64,000 bases of DNA from Chryseobacterium taichungense (GCF_900109935.1 NZ_FOBV01000008.1:1-64000); one strand, 5' to 3'; counted from the stretch's first letter, positions 17,357 to 26,737 are shown. A program made the numbers and translations. The notes: generated from the letters alone by a model not told the origin.

Positions 17357-19561
17357 TTAATTGGCAACGTCACTGATGAATTTTATCCTCAGCATTCTCA
17401 CTTCCTCATCAGATAGTTCATCCCCGAATTCATCAAGCAGAACCTTCATACTATCACTTTCGGATTCGTTCATGAATTCCATGAAACCATCCACGATATC
17501 TTCATCAAAATTATCTTCAATATAATAATCAATATTCAGCTTGGTTCCCTGATAAACGATACGTTCCATTTCTTTCAGCAGTTCATCCATTGAAAGATTC
17601 TTCGCTCTCGCAATATCTTCAAGATCGATTTTCTTATCGGTGCTCTGGATGATAAATACCTTGTGGCTGGATTTATTGGCCACTTGCTTCAGCACCATAT
17701 CCTGAGTACGCTCGATATTGTTGTCTTCTACATATTTACTGATAAAATCGGCAAATTCTTTACCATATTTTCTGGCTTTCCCTTCACCGACACCGTAGAT
17801 TTTACCAATTTCTTCAACAGTTATAGGGTATTGAACCGTCATATCTTCAAGGCTCGGATCCATAAAAACCGTGTAAGGCGGAATGCCATGCTTTTTGGCC
17901 ACTTTCTTTCTTAGTTCCTTCAGCTGATTGAAAAGATTCTGATCTAAACCTCCTGCCGACTGCATCTGAACTTGATCACTTTCTGCTTTTGTCTGCGTAA
18001 GATCAAATTCCCTGTCTTCCGCAATGAGAAATGAATGTTCCAGTTTTCCGTCCAAAACAAGTCTGCCTTTTTCTGCAATCTTTAAGACACCATATGTTTC
18101 AATATCTTTTTGTAAAAAATTCTGAACCGTAGCCTGTCTAAGGATCGTTTTCCAGTGATTATCTTTTTCTTCTTTTCCAAAACCGAAATAAGAAGTCTGC
18201 TCAAGCTTGTAAGATTTGGTAACCGCCGTTTCTTTCCCGACGATAATGGAAATAAGGTCTTTTGCCTTGAATTTTTCTCCCGTATCCCTGATTAATTCAA
18301 GAACTTTTTTCAGATCATCAGTCGCATCCTTTAATTTTGGAGGGTTTGATGAATTATCGCACATTTTGGCGCCATCTCCGTTCACCGGATCAAAATTTTC
18401 ACCAAAATAATACAGAATATATTGTCTCCGGCTCATGGAAGTTTCGGCATAACCTACAACTTCATTTAACAGCTGCAATCCGATTTCTCTTTCGGAAACA
18501 GGCTTCTGAGCCAGGAATTTCTCCAGTTTTTCAATGTCTTTAGGATCATAAAATGCAAGACAATACCCTTCTCCGCCATCTCTTCCCGCTCTTCCGGTTT
18601 CCTGATAATAGCTTTCCAGAGATTTCGGGAAATCGTAATGAATCACGAAGCGTACATCCGGCTTATCAATTCCCATCCCAAAAGCAATCGTAGCAACAAT
18701 AACGTCTACCTCTTCCATCAGGAACTTATCCTGGTTGGCCACCCTTACCTTTTGGTCAAGACCCGCGTGATAAGGTAATGCGTTGATTCCATTTACCTGA
18801 AGAAGCTGGGCAAACTCCTCAACTTTACGCCGGCTGAGGCAATACACAATCCCTGATTTACCCTTATTCTGATTGATAAATTTTACAATTTCCTTATCAA
18901 CATTTACTTTCGGACGCACTTCATAATAAAGGTTTGGTCTGTTGAAGCTTTCCTTAAAGACCAGTGCATTCGTCATTCCCAATGTCTTCTGGATATCATC
19001 CTGCACTTTAGGGGTTGCCGTTGCTGTAAGAGCGATCACCGGAACATCGGCAATCTTATCGATAATCGACTTCAGGTTTCGGTATTCCGGTCTGAAATCA
19101 TGGCCCCATTCTGAAATACAGTGGGCTTCGTCAATCGCGAAAAATGATATTTTTACATCTTTCAGAAAATCAAGATAATCTTCTTTAATAAGAGATTCCG
19201 GAGCGACATAAAGAAGTTTTGTCTTACCGCTTTTTATATCGTCAAATACCTGCTTGGTCTGGGTTTTGTTTAATGATGAATTTAAAACATGGGCCACCCC
19301 ATTATCAGATGAAAGTCCGTTCACCGCATCCACCTGATTTTTCATTAACGCTATCAAAGGTGAAACCACGATAGCAGTACCTTCGGAAATAAGTGCCGGA
19401 AGCTGGTAGCATAAGGATTTACCACCTCCTGTTGGCATTAAAACAAATATATCCTTTCCGTTCAGAAGATTGTCTATAATTTGTTCCTGCTGCCCTTTAA
19501 AAGTAGAAAATCCGAAATATCTTTTCAATTCGCCCGATAAATTGGCTTTTTTTGCGCTCAT
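17357..19561 (-). CDS. recQ: RecQ-family ATP-dependent DNA helicase
   Basis: 3'-5' helicase for recombination repair and stalled forks. 734 residues, about 120 longer than E. coli RecQ because of an acidic C-terminal tail. Walker A is MPTGGGKSLCYQLPA near 40-55, the DEAH box is FFAIDEAHCISEWGHDFRP near 140, and motif VI is YYQETGRAGRDGG near 320. The RQC region is present, but its zinc-ligand segment reads SRRQYILYYFGENFDPVNG and then KMCDNSS. Only one of the usual four cysteines remains. An HRDC domain (LNQLKELRKKVAKKHGIPP onward) follows near 535-610. It is divergent from kdsD, whose promoter overlaps the recQ start. Confidence 0.95.
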   Translation of the reverse strand: MSAKKANLSGELKRYFGFSTFKGQQEQIIDNLLNGKDIFVLMPTGGGKSLCYQLPALISEGTAIVVSPLIALMKNQVDAVNGLSSDNGVAHVLNSSLNKTQTKQVFDDIKSGKTKLLYVAPESLIKEDYLDFLKDVKISFFAIDEAHCISEWGHDFRPEYRNLKSIIDKIADVPVIALTATATPKVQDDIQKTLGMTNALVFKESFNRPNLYYEVRPKVNVDKEIVKFINQNKGKSGIVYCLSRRKVEEFAQLLQVNGINALPYHAGLDQKVRVANQDKFLMEEVDVIVATIAFGMGIDKPDVRFVIHYDFPKSLESYYQETGRAGRDGGEGYCLAFYDPKDIEKLEKFLAQKPVSEREIGLQLLNEVVGYAETSMSRRQYILYYFGENFDPVNGDGAKMCDNSSNPPKLKDATDDLKKVLELIRDTGEKFKAKDLISIIVGKETAVTKSYKLEQTSYFGFGKEEKDNHWKTILRQATVQNFLQKDIETYGVLKIAEKGRLVLDGKLEHSFLIAEDREFDLTQTKAESDQVQMQSAGGLDQNLFNQLKELRKKVAKKHGIPPYTVFMDPSLEDMTVQYPITVEEIGKIYGVGEGKARKYGKEFADFISKYVEDNNIERTQDMVLKQVANKSSHKVFIIQSTDKKIDLEDIARAKNLSMDELLKEMERIVYQGTKLNIDYYIEDNFDEDIVDGFMEFMNESESDSMKVLLDEFGDELSDEEVRMLRIKFISDVAN

Positions 19562-19582
19562 CTAATTTTATTGCTAAATTTG
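19551..19582 (+). promoter_or_regulatory. Promoter upstream of kdsD
   Basis: TTTG at 19551-19554, a 20-base spacer, TAAATTTG at 19575-19582. It overlaps the recQ start codon on the other strand, leaving a leader of about 110 nt before kdsD. Confidence 0.55.
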
Positions 19583-19598
19583 CATCTAATCCAAAGTT

Positions 19599-19712
19599 AT
19601 GAATTTTTCGCTTAAAATAAAAGCGAACGAATTTATAAAAAATAAAGTTTATAATAAAGATTCTATCAAAAATATAACGTTTTTTTTAGTGATTTTTATA
19701 TGCCTCATGTAA
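19599..19712 (+). CDS. Possible 37-residue upstream ORF overlapping the kdsD start
   Basis: ATG at 19599 follows the promoter at 19551-19582 by 16 bases and reads 37 codons to TAA at 19710-19712, overlapping the kdsD start at 19700 in another frame. The product would have a basic Lys/Asn-rich N-half and a hydrophobic C-half (NITFFLVIFICLM), like a single-pass membrane microprotein. It could be a leader that couples translation to kdsD, or chance in AT-rich DNA. Confidence 0.3.
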   Translation: MNFSLKIKANEFIKNKVYNKDSIKNITFFLVIFICLM

Positions 19713-20677
19713 GTAAAATGGAAAGAGCCGATATCATTTCAATAGCGAAAAGCACTTTAGAAATAGAAATTTCAGAACTTGAAAAACTCCGAGACAGATT
19801 AAATGACGACTTTGCCAAGGCAGTAGAGATTATTCATTCTGCAAAAGGAAAGCTGATCGTAGTCGGAATCGGTAAATCGGCACATGTGGGCAATAAAATC
19901 GTAGCAACTTTAAATTCCACCGGAACGCCATCCCAGTTTTTACATGCTTCGGAAGCAATTCATGGAGATCTTGGCGTAATTCAGAAGCAGGATATCGTTT
20001 TGTGTATTTCCAACTCGGGAAACTCACCGGAAATCGTAAATCTGGTTCCTTACCTTAAAGATTATTCTTCTGCGCTCATCGGGATGACGGGCAATAAAAC
20101 CAGCAAACTGGCAGAATTTTCTGAAATGATACTGGACACCCATGTCGATATGGAAGCCTGTCCCAATAAGCTGGCCCCGACAAGTTCTACAACTTTACAG
20201 ATGGCGTTGGGAGATGCTTTAGCTATTGCTTTAATGGAGATGAATGATTTTAAGGCTAATGATTTTGCTAAGTTCCATCCGGGTGGAAGTCTGGGTAAAA
20301 ACTTAATTTCAAAGGTTGATGATTTTCTTTCTTCCCAGAAACCTGAAGTAACGGAAAACGATACTGTGAAAGATGTCATTATTTCCATAAGTGGCTCCAG
20401 ACACGGTATTACGGTAGTCACCAATAACGATGAGATTTGTGGTGTGATCACTGACGGCGATTTACGAAGAATGTTGCTGAAAGGCGATGATATTTCAAAA
20501 GTCCTGGCTAAAGATATCATGTCTGCCCATCCTAAAACAATAGAAAGAAACGCCCTGGCAAAAGAAGCGATGAAGATTTTAAAAGATAATAATATCGGAC
20601 AGCTGGTAGTCACCGAAAACGGTAAATACTTCGGTATTATCGATCTGCATAAATTGCTGGATGAAGGGATTATTTAG
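19700..20677 (+). CDS. kdsD: Arabinose-5-phosphate isomerase (KpsF/GutQ family)
   Basis: Converts ribulose-5-phosphate to arabinose-5-phosphate, the first step to the Kdo sugar of LPS. 325 residues. The SIS domain (about 30-165) has VVGIGKSAHVGNKIVATLNSTG and CISNSGNSPEI; the active-site His region is ASEAIHGDLG. Two CBS domains fill about 205-325 (ITVVTNNDEICGVITDGDLRR; IGQLVVTENGKYFGIID). An internal ATG at 19718 is an alternative start seven codons in. The upstream 37-codon frame overlaps the start. No other Kdo genes are adjacent; tatC follows 172 bases later. Confidence 0.94.
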   Translation: MPHVSKMERADIISIAKSTLEIEISELEKLRDRLNDDFAKAVEIIHSAKGKLIVVGIGKSAHVGNKIVATLNSTGTPSQFLHASEAIHGDLGVIQKQDIVLCISNSGNSPEIVNLVPYLKDYSSALIGMTGNKTSKLAEFSEMILDTHVDMEACPNKLAPTSSTTLQMALGDALAIALMEMNDFKANDFAKFHPGGSLGKNLISKVDDFLSSQKPEVTENDTVKDVIISISGSRHGITVVTNNDEICGVITDGDLRRMLLKGDDISKVLAKDIMSAHPKTIERNALAKEAMKILKDNNIGQLVVTENGKYFGIIDLHKLLDEGII

Positions 20678-20819
20678 GTTGGATGTTAGAAGCTGGAAGA
20701 TTATTCTCAAAGTACTAATATTTGACTAATATAAATAAGCAGGAACAAAAATAACCGGCAAATTTTAAACTTCAATCTTCCCCTCTTAACTAACTTCTGC
20801 TTTACTGAAACTTTTTTCA

Positions 20820-20827
20820 TAAATTTG
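20820..20827 (+). promoter_or_regulatory. -7 element for tatC
   Basis: TAAATTTG, 22 bases before the GTG start at 20850. The -33 region lacks a TTTG match. Confidence 0.4.
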
Positions 20828-20849
20828 GAATCTTAAAAAAAATTATCCT

Positions 20850-21677
20850 GTGAGTGATGTTAAAGACATGTCTTTCCTTGGGCATATTGGGGAATTAAGA
20901 GGTCACCTCATCCGTTGTATTCTTGCAATCATCATTGCAGCGGTTATTATTGGTTTTAATATCAACTGGATTATGGACCATATCTTTTTCGGTCCTACCA
21001 GAAACGATTTTGCCACCTTTGAGATCGTTAACCATTTTTCTAAAATGATTTTGGGTGAAGACAGCATCCATCTTCCGAAAGATTTTCCGGTACGTGCCAG
21101 CAAACTGTATCAGCAGTTTAATGTGATGATGGCCGTTTCCATTTTTGGAGGTATCGTGCTCGCTTTTCCATATATCGTATGGGAATTATGGCGATTCATC
21201 AGCCCTGCGCTGCATCCTAAAGAAAGGAAAAACTCCATCTTTATTATCAATTCGGTCTGGATTCTTTTTATGACAGGTGTTTTATGCGGATATTTCCTTA
21301 TTCTTCCTTTTGCCGTTAATTTCGGTGTTATTTTCAAGATCTCAGATATCATCATTCCACTGTATGACCTGAGTGATTATACCACCCTGTTTTTACAGGT
21401 AGTTCTCGGGATGGGGGTTATTTTTCTCTTCCCTGTTCTCATTTATTTCCTGACGACCATCGGAATTCTTACGCCAAAATTCATGAAAACATACCGACGT
21501 CATGCGATCGTTCTGATCATGGTCGTTGCTGCAATCATTACTCCGGCGGACGTCCTGAGTATGCTAATGGCTGCATTTCCGCTGCTGTTGCTTTATGAAT
21601 TCAGTATCATCATGTGTTCGTACACCTATAAAAAAGTACAGAAAGCAGCAAATAATTTACCGGCAGTTCAGGAATAA
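20850..21677 (+). CDS. tatC: Sec-independent (twin-arginine) translocase subunit TatC
   Basis: Membrane receptor of the Tat pathway, which exports folded cofactor-containing proteins. About 275 residues with six membrane helices. The conserved N-terminal MSFLGHIGELRGHLIRCI holds the H-x-x-E-L-R motif that contacts the signal peptide. The segment PFVVWELW-like IVWELWRFISPALHPKERK is also typical. The full frame begins at GTG (20850); an ATG six codons later (20868) is an alternative. tatA/B are not in the window. Confidence 0.95.
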   Translation: MSDVKDMSFLGHIGELRGHLIRCILAIIIAAVIIGFNINWIMDHIFFGPTRNDFATFEIVNHFSKMILGEDSIHLPKDFPVRASKLYQQFNVMMAVSIFGGIVLAFPYIVWELWRFISPALHPKERKNSIFIINSVWILFMTGVLCGYFLILPFAVNFGVIFKISDIIIPLYDLSDYTTLFLQVVLGMGVIFLFPVLIYFLTTIGILTPKFMKTYRRHAIVLIMVVAAIITPADVLSMLMAAFPLLLLYEFSIIMCSYTYKKVQKAANNLPAVQE

Positions 21678-21782
21678 TCTTAATTCATAAAAGCAATCAA
21701 AAAAAACAATAAGGAGTCCTGAAAGGACAACCTAAATCAGGACAGGATAAAATCCTGTCAACGATTAAACAACAATACATTG

Positions 21783-21819
21783 AATAGTTTCGGCGAGCCA
21801 AAGGCTCGCCGAAACTATT
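21783..21819. repeat. 17-bp perfect hairpin with AAA loop
   Basis: Left arm 21783-21799 and right arm 21803-21819 pair perfectly around AAA; the core is CGGCGAGCC / GGCTCGCCG. It lies 106 bases after tatC and may end its transcript. It resembles the hairpins at 32667-32713 and 55382-55436 in having a long GC-centred stem and three-base loop. Confidence 0.85.
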
Positions 21820-21964
21820 TCTAAAGCAATTAATCATTCTTTCATACCGGGCCTTCGAGTAATTTCAGGCGCCATCAGTCAACAACTCTCTATCGCTCCT
21901 CAGAAATATATTCATACTTCTATGCTGTAAAGACACTCACTCCCACTCTCAAACACTACAACTC

Positions 21965-22480
21965 CAATGGTGGCTTCGGCTCCGCTCAGCCACCAATCTC
22001 GGAATCTTTCTTGAACACCCCATCAAAAATTCTTTGAATTTCCGCACCCTCCATTGAGGGGAATTTTCCTACTGTTTTCTTACGCTGAACTTTGTAGTTG
22101 CCATGACGATGGAAATAATGACATCCGTTCAATGGCGGCTGAGGTTCTCGAAGCCACCAGTCCTTCAAGTATACGCGGGCCTTCGAGAGGCGCCGCCAGC
22201 CGATCGCTTCTAAATTCCCCTCCTCCGGAGGGGTGGCGAAAATTCCAATGGAATTTCCTACGGGGTGGTCTGTTAAACTATCAGAGTGCAAAATATGTTC
22301 TTTAAATATGGTTTGCTTCTGGTAGTTTTATCGATTATCATAGCAATACAAATAATGACATCCGTTCAATGGTAGCTTCGGCTCTGCTCAGCCACCAATC
22401 TCAGAATCTTTCTTAAACCACCCCGTCAAAAATTCTTTGAATTTTTGCCACTCCTCCATTGAGGGGAATCTTGTACCGCT
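21965..22480. repeat. Gene-free repeat block with two long direct copies
   Basis: Two copies of about 115 bp start CAATGGTGGCTTCGG (21964-22080) and CAATGGTAGCTTCGG (22367-22480). Each runs through CAAAAATTCTTTGAATTT and CTCCATTGAGGGGAA. Between them, about 22213-22275, the same family appears inverted (CTCCTCCGGAGGGGTGGCG ... CGGGGTGGTC), and AATAATGACATCCGTTCAATGG occurs twice (near 22113 and 22350). Reading frames across it are repeat shadows. The whole 21678-22749 stretch has no credible gene. Confidence 0.85.
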
Positions 22481-22749
22481 TAAAACCCTTCAGCATTCCC
22501 ATTCTCAAACCCTCTAACTCAATGGTGGCTGAGCGAAGTCGAAGCCAAAACTCCGGCTGAGAAAGATTTCCCAAACCAGAGGAACACACTGATGAAAATC
22601 CCCATTCTAATGATGATTGCTTGTGTTGATAGGAGCATTACTACAGGACAATATTACCTACGCACTGAGGACACGCCATCCCTCGAGCGAGGGAAACACC
22701 TTCCTTCGGGCTAGGGACAAGGTAGTCGTCGGACGATGCCATTGATTTT

Positions 22750-22884
22750 CTATTTAACGGTTAATAATTTATCTAAAAGCGCTACTCTTGGTTCCTTTAG
22801 AAAAGCATCATTCTTGGAAAACTGCGTCACCACTTCCAGATGATACGTTCCCGCCCAATTCAGTAAATCATAAGCTCCGAAGGA
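22750..22884 (-). pseudogene. Possible 44-codon C-terminal gene fragment
   Basis: The - strand frame from 22884 to a TAG at 22750-22752 reads GAYDLLNWAGTYHLEVV ... KEPRVALLDKLLTVK, which has protein-like composition and a plausible C-terminus. It is closed upstream by an in-frame TAA and has no start codon. The parent family is not recognised. A degraded hairpin repeat lies 12 bases upstream (22896-22923), suggesting the gene was broken by rearrangement. Chance remains possible at this length. Confidence 0.3.
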
Positions 22885-22895
22885 TTATTGGTTAC

Positions 22896-22923
22896 AAAGT
22901 ATTCTAAGTGAGATTACTTTTTT
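22896..22923. repeat. Degraded third copy of the 1130/1338 hairpin
   Basis: Matches 25 of 28 bases of the hairpin at 1340-1367; substitutions break one stem pair. The flanking 22924-23087 is AT-rich and should hold the promoter of the M1 peptidase gene, though I see no full TTG/TAnnTTTG pair. Confidence 0.6.
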
Positions 22924-23087
22924 CTTACTCGTTCTCAAGGAATCTCGCTTCTAGAAACTATCTGTACACGATCTGTAAAGAAACAGTATTATAGGTGATT
23001 ATTTAATCACGGATCATACAAACAATCTTAGTTTTCCGTTTTTGGAATCAATTTATTTTCTATTTTTGGAAGATTAATTTAATTCAG

Positions 23088-24719
23088 ATGAAAAAACTTT
23101 CATATACTGTTTTATTGGCTTCGGGGCTGGTATTCGGTCAGTTCTTTGAAAAAGACAAAGCCTTCACGAAACAGGATACTTTAAAAGGCTCTAATACAGC
23201 ATTCAGAAACTTCTGGGATGTGAAGAAATATGATCTTTCCGTAGAGCCGGATTTTGCAGCAAAAAGCATCAAAGGAAATAACAAAATCAGCTTTGAAATC
23301 ATTAAGGACGTTACCAATCCTACATTCCAGATTGATCTCCAGCAGCCCATGAAAGCTGATAAGGTGGAAGCAAGCTTTCCGGTGGCAGACTATAAGCAGG
23401 ATGGTGATTTTATCTGGATCAAAACCAATAATTTTTTTAAGAAGGGAGAAAAATATATCATTAACGTAGCGTATTCCGGAAACCCGACGATTGCAAAACA
23501 CGCCCCATGGGATGGAGGCTGGGTTTTCACCAAAGATGAAAAGGGAAATCCCTGGATGAGCGTTGCCGACGAAGGCATTGGCGCTTCTATCTGGCTGCCA
23601 ACCAAAGACATCTGGAGCGATGAACCCGACAATGGTATCGTTATGAAAATCATCACTCCAAAAGATCTTGTGGGCGTAGGGAACGGAAGGCTGATCAGCA
23701 AAAAGGACGAAGGCTCCAAAACAGCCTATACCTGGGAAGTCAAAAATCCTATCAATGCCTACTCCATCATTCCGAACGTTGGTAAATATGTGAATTTCAA
23801 AGATACTTTCAAAGGAGAAAAAGGTAAGCTGGATCTCGATTACTGGGTAATTGACTACAATCTTGACAAAGCTAAAAAACAGTTTCAGCAGGTAAAGCCA
23901 ATGCTTTCTGCCTTTGAATATTGGTTTGGTCCGTATCCTTTTTATGAAGATTCATACAAATTGGTAGAATCTCCTTACCTTGGAATGGAACACCAAAGTA
24001 ATGTTGCGTATGGAAACGGGTATCAGAACGGATATCTGGGAAATGATCTTTCAGGAACGGGTGTCGGCCTCAACTGGGATTACATTATCATTCACGAGAG
24101 CGGACACGAATGGTTTGCCAATAATATTACAGCAAAAGACCAGGCGGATATGTGGGTTCATGAAGGATTTACAATGTATTCCGAAGTATTGTTCACAGAA
24201 AAATTCATGGATAAAAAATCGGCTGACGTTTATATTCAGGGAATTCATAAAATGATAAGCAACGATATTCCGATCATCGGAAAATATGGGGTAAGAAATG
24301 AAGGAAGCGGTGATATGTACTTTAAAGGTGCCAGCATGCTTCACACCATTCGCCAGATAATCAATAATGATGATAAATTCAGGGAAATTCTGAGAGGCAT
24401 TAACAAAGATTTTTATCATCAAACGGTCACAACTCAACAGATTGAAGATTATATTTCGAAAAAATCGGGAATTGATTTCTCAAGTGTGTTTGATCAATAT
24501 TTAAGATCCACAAAAGTTCCGACGCTGGAATATGCTCAAAAAGGAGAAGAGCTCAGGTTCCGGTACACCAATGCTATAAAAGACCTGAAACTTCCGGTAA
24601 GAATTGACGGTGAACAAACGATCAATCCTACCGAACAATGGCAGGCTGTAAAATTAAAAAACAGAACTCCGGTGCAGTTCAATAAAAACTACTACATTAA
24701 TTACCGAAATGTGCAATAA
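23088..24719 (+). CDS. M1-family zinc metallopeptidase, secreted
   Basis: 543 residues with a signal peptide (KKLSYTVLLASGLVFGQ). It is an aminopeptidase-like enzyme expected in the periplasm or outside. The N-terminal saddle domain is about 40-250. The substrate-binding GAMEN-type motif appears as YLGMEHQSNVAYGNG near 300. Zinc ligands are in IIHESGHEWFANN (HExxH near 336) with the third ligand Glu in WVHEGFTMYSE, 18 residues on. It lacks the long C-terminal ARM-like domain of classic PepN and is shorter than that family (about 870). Followed by a terminator and the M61 peptidase gene. Confidence 0.92.
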   Translation: MKKLSYTVLLASGLVFGQFFEKDKAFTKQDTLKGSNTAFRNFWDVKKYDLSVEPDFAAKSIKGNNKISFEIIKDVTNPTFQIDLQQPMKADKVEASFPVADYKQDGDFIWIKTNNFFKKGEKYIINVAYSGNPTIAKHAPWDGGWVFTKDEKGNPWMSVADEGIGASIWLPTKDIWSDEPDNGIVMKIITPKDLVGVGNGRLISKKDEGSKTAYTWEVKNPINAYSIIPNVGKYVNFKDTFKGEKGKLDLDYWVIDYNLDKAKKQFQQVKPMLSAFEYWFGPYPFYEDSYKLVESPYLGMEHQSNVAYGNGYQNGYLGNDLSGTGVGLNWDYIIIHESGHEWFANNITAKDQADMWVHEGFTMYSEVLFTEKFMDKKSADVYIQGIHKMISNDIPIIGKYGVRNEGSGDMYFKGASMLHTIRQIINNDDKFREILRGINKDFYHQTVTTQQIEDYISKKSGIDFSSVFDQYLRSTKVPTLEYAQKGEELRFRYTNAIKDLKLPVRIDGEQTINPTEQWQAVKLKNRTPVQFNKNYYINYRNVQ

Positions 24720-24736
24720 GCATTCAAAATAAACCG

Positions 24737-24772
24737 AAGACAAATCTTTACATGAAAAGGTTTGTCTTTTTT
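24737..24772 (+). terminator. Terminator after the M1 peptidase gene
   Basis: AAGACAAATCTTT / AAAGGTTTGTCTT hairpin with one T/G wobble position, followed by six T's. Confidence 0.85.
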
Positions 24773-24845
24773 ATGAAAAATTTAATACAGCAATCCGTAA
24801 CAAAATAAGATTTTCAACAACTATTTAACTATAATCTTAAACTCA

Positions 24846-26690
24846 ATGAAAAAAATAGCACTTAGCTTAGGTATTCTGGCCACGTTCCTGGTGAATGCCC
24901 AATCTATTAAAACAACTATTGATCTTGTCAATGTAAAAGACGATAAAGTAGCTGTCACTATGGAATTTCCTAAGATGAAATCCGGTGATGTGAAATTCCA
25001 TTTCCCCAAAACTGTTCCGGGAACGTATTCTGTAGATGACTACGGAAGATTTGTGGAAGGCATTAAATTTTTAGATAACAAAGGAAAAGAGCTTGCTTTT
25101 ACGAAGGTGAATGACAATACCTATTCTTTGAAGAATGCCAAGGATTTGTCTAAAGTTACTTATCTGGTCAACGACAGTTTTGATGATGAGATGGATACTT
25201 CAAAGCATAAAGCCGTATTCTCACCGTCCGGAACGGATATCGAAGCCGGTAAAATATATCTTATCAATACCCACGGATTTGTAGGATATATAGACAATAT
25301 GCAGGATGTTCCTTATCAGCTGGTGATCCAGAAGCCGGCAGATTTCTACGGAACTACTGCTCTGGTAGATCAGGACAAATCGGAAGCAACAGATACTTTC
25401 ACACTTGCTAATTATGCAAAAGTGACAGATTCTCCGCTGATGTATACCAAACCGGATTATATCACCTTCAATGCAGGAGGAATGGATCTTGTGCTCGGCG
25501 TTTATTCACCTTCAGGAAAATATAAAGCGGCAGATTTTAAAGATAATCTCGAAAAAATGGTCGTAGCTCAAAAGAAATTTCTTGGTGACATGAATACCAA
25601 CAAAAAATATGCGATCATGCTTTATCTCGCAGGAGGTGACGGACCGCAGATCAAAGGATTTGGTGCGCTGGAACATCATGAGTCAACGAGCGTGGTGCTT
25701 CCTGAAATGATGCCTAAAGAAGCGATCGACAAAACCATAACCGATGTTGTTTCCCATGAGTTTTTCCATACGGTAAATCCGTTGAAGACGCATTCTGAAG
25801 AGATCCATTATTTTGATTATGCAGATCCGAAAATGTCTCAGCATCTCTGGATGTATGAAGGCGGTACAGAATACTTTGCCAATCTGTTCCAGATCCAGGA
25901 AGGTTTGATTACCAAAGAGGAATTCCTTCAGAGAATGAATGAAAAGATCACCAACTCAAAGAACTACAATGATACTATGCCGTTCACGGTGATGAGTAAA
26001 AACGTACTTCTTGACGAATATAAAGACCAGTACAGAAATGTTTATGAAAAAGGTGCTCTTCTCGCCATGTGTCTGGATATCGAACTCAGAAAACTTTCCA
26101 ATGGTGAAATGGGTTACCGCGATATGATCAGAAAACTGTCTCAGAGATTCGGTGAGAATAAACCGTTCAAAGATGATAAACTGATTGATGAACTGGTTAC
26201 TGTAACAGGCTATCCTCAGGTAAAAGATTTTTACAATAAATATATTGCAGGAAGTCAGCCTACCCCTTACGCACAATATCTCAATATGGTGGGTGTGGAA
26301 CTGAAAAAGCAGGAGACTCCGCCAATTTTCTGGTTTATTAAAGATCCAAACCAAACAGGATATGATGAAAAAGCGAACGCCTTTATATTTGATGAAAGCT
26401 CTGCCTTGTCGCCTTTTGCAAAAAGCATCGGATTCAAGATCACGGATAAGATCGTTGCTTTGGATGGCAAAACAATTAATATCCAGAACATTCAGGATTT
26501 CATTAATTATTCCAAAACCATCAAGGAAGGACAGAATGTAACAGTGACTATTTTAAGAGACAATGCAAAGATGGAACTTAAAGGAAAAGCTGTTCTCGAT
26601 AAAATGACAATAGAAACGCTACAGTTTAAAGCTAATCCTACGCCGGAAGAAAAGAAACTTCAGGATCAGTGGCTGACGGGAAAGAAATAG
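24846..26690 (+). CDS. M61-family metallopeptidase with PDZ domain
   Basis: 614 residues with a signal peptide (KKIALSLGILATFLVNAQ). Related to Sphingomonas glycyl aminopeptidase. The N-terminal beta domain (about 20-180) is followed by a thermolysin-like catalytic domain. The zinc site is DVVSHEFFHTVNPLKTHSE near 305 with the downstream Glu in LWMYEGGTEYFANL. The PDZ domain near 510-590 contains AKSIGFKITDKIVALDGK and TVTILRDN. It sits behind the M1 peptidase gene in the same direction but has its own upstream region after a terminator. The two likely share a role in breaking down peptides outside the cytoplasm. Confidence 0.92.
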   Translation: MKKIALSLGILATFLVNAQSIKTTIDLVNVKDDKVAVTMEFPKMKSGDVKFHFPKTVPGTYSVDDYGRFVEGIKFLDNKGKELAFTKVNDNTYSLKNAKDLSKVTYLVNDSFDDEMDTSKHKAVFSPSGTDIEAGKIYLINTHGFVGYIDNMQDVPYQLVIQKPADFYGTTALVDQDKSEATDTFTLANYAKVTDSPLMYTKPDYITFNAGGMDLVLGVYSPSGKYKAADFKDNLEKMVVAQKKFLGDMNTNKKYAIMLYLAGGDGPQIKGFGALEHHESTSVVLPEMMPKEAIDKTITDVVSHEFFHTVNPLKTHSEEIHYFDYADPKMSQHLWMYEGGTEYFANLFQIQEGLITKEEFLQRMNEKITNSKNYNDTMPFTVMSKNVLLDEYKDQYRNVYEKGALLAMCLDIELRKLSNGEMGYRDMIRKLSQRFGENKPFKDDKLIDELVTVTGYPQVKDFYNKYIAGSQPTPYAQYLNMVGVELKKQETPPIFWFIKDPNQTGYDEKANAFIFDESSALSPFAKSIGFKITDKIVALDGKTINIQNIQDFINYSKTIKEGQNVTVTILRDNAKMELKGKAVLDKMTIETLQFKANPTPEEKKLQDQWLTGKK

Positions 26691-26713
26691 TTTTAACGAA
26701 GAATAAATAATAG

Positions 26714-26737
26714 AGCGGGGAATTTTTCTCCGCTTTT
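26714..26737 (+). terminator. Terminator after the M61 peptidase gene
   Basis: AGCGGGGA / TCTCCGCT hairpin with a short loop, followed by TTTTG. Confidence 0.75.

Noticed and set aside
21986..22305. Two overlapping frames of 83-101 codons
   Set aside because: Both read the dispersed CACCCC/GGGGTGG repeat family in opposite directions.
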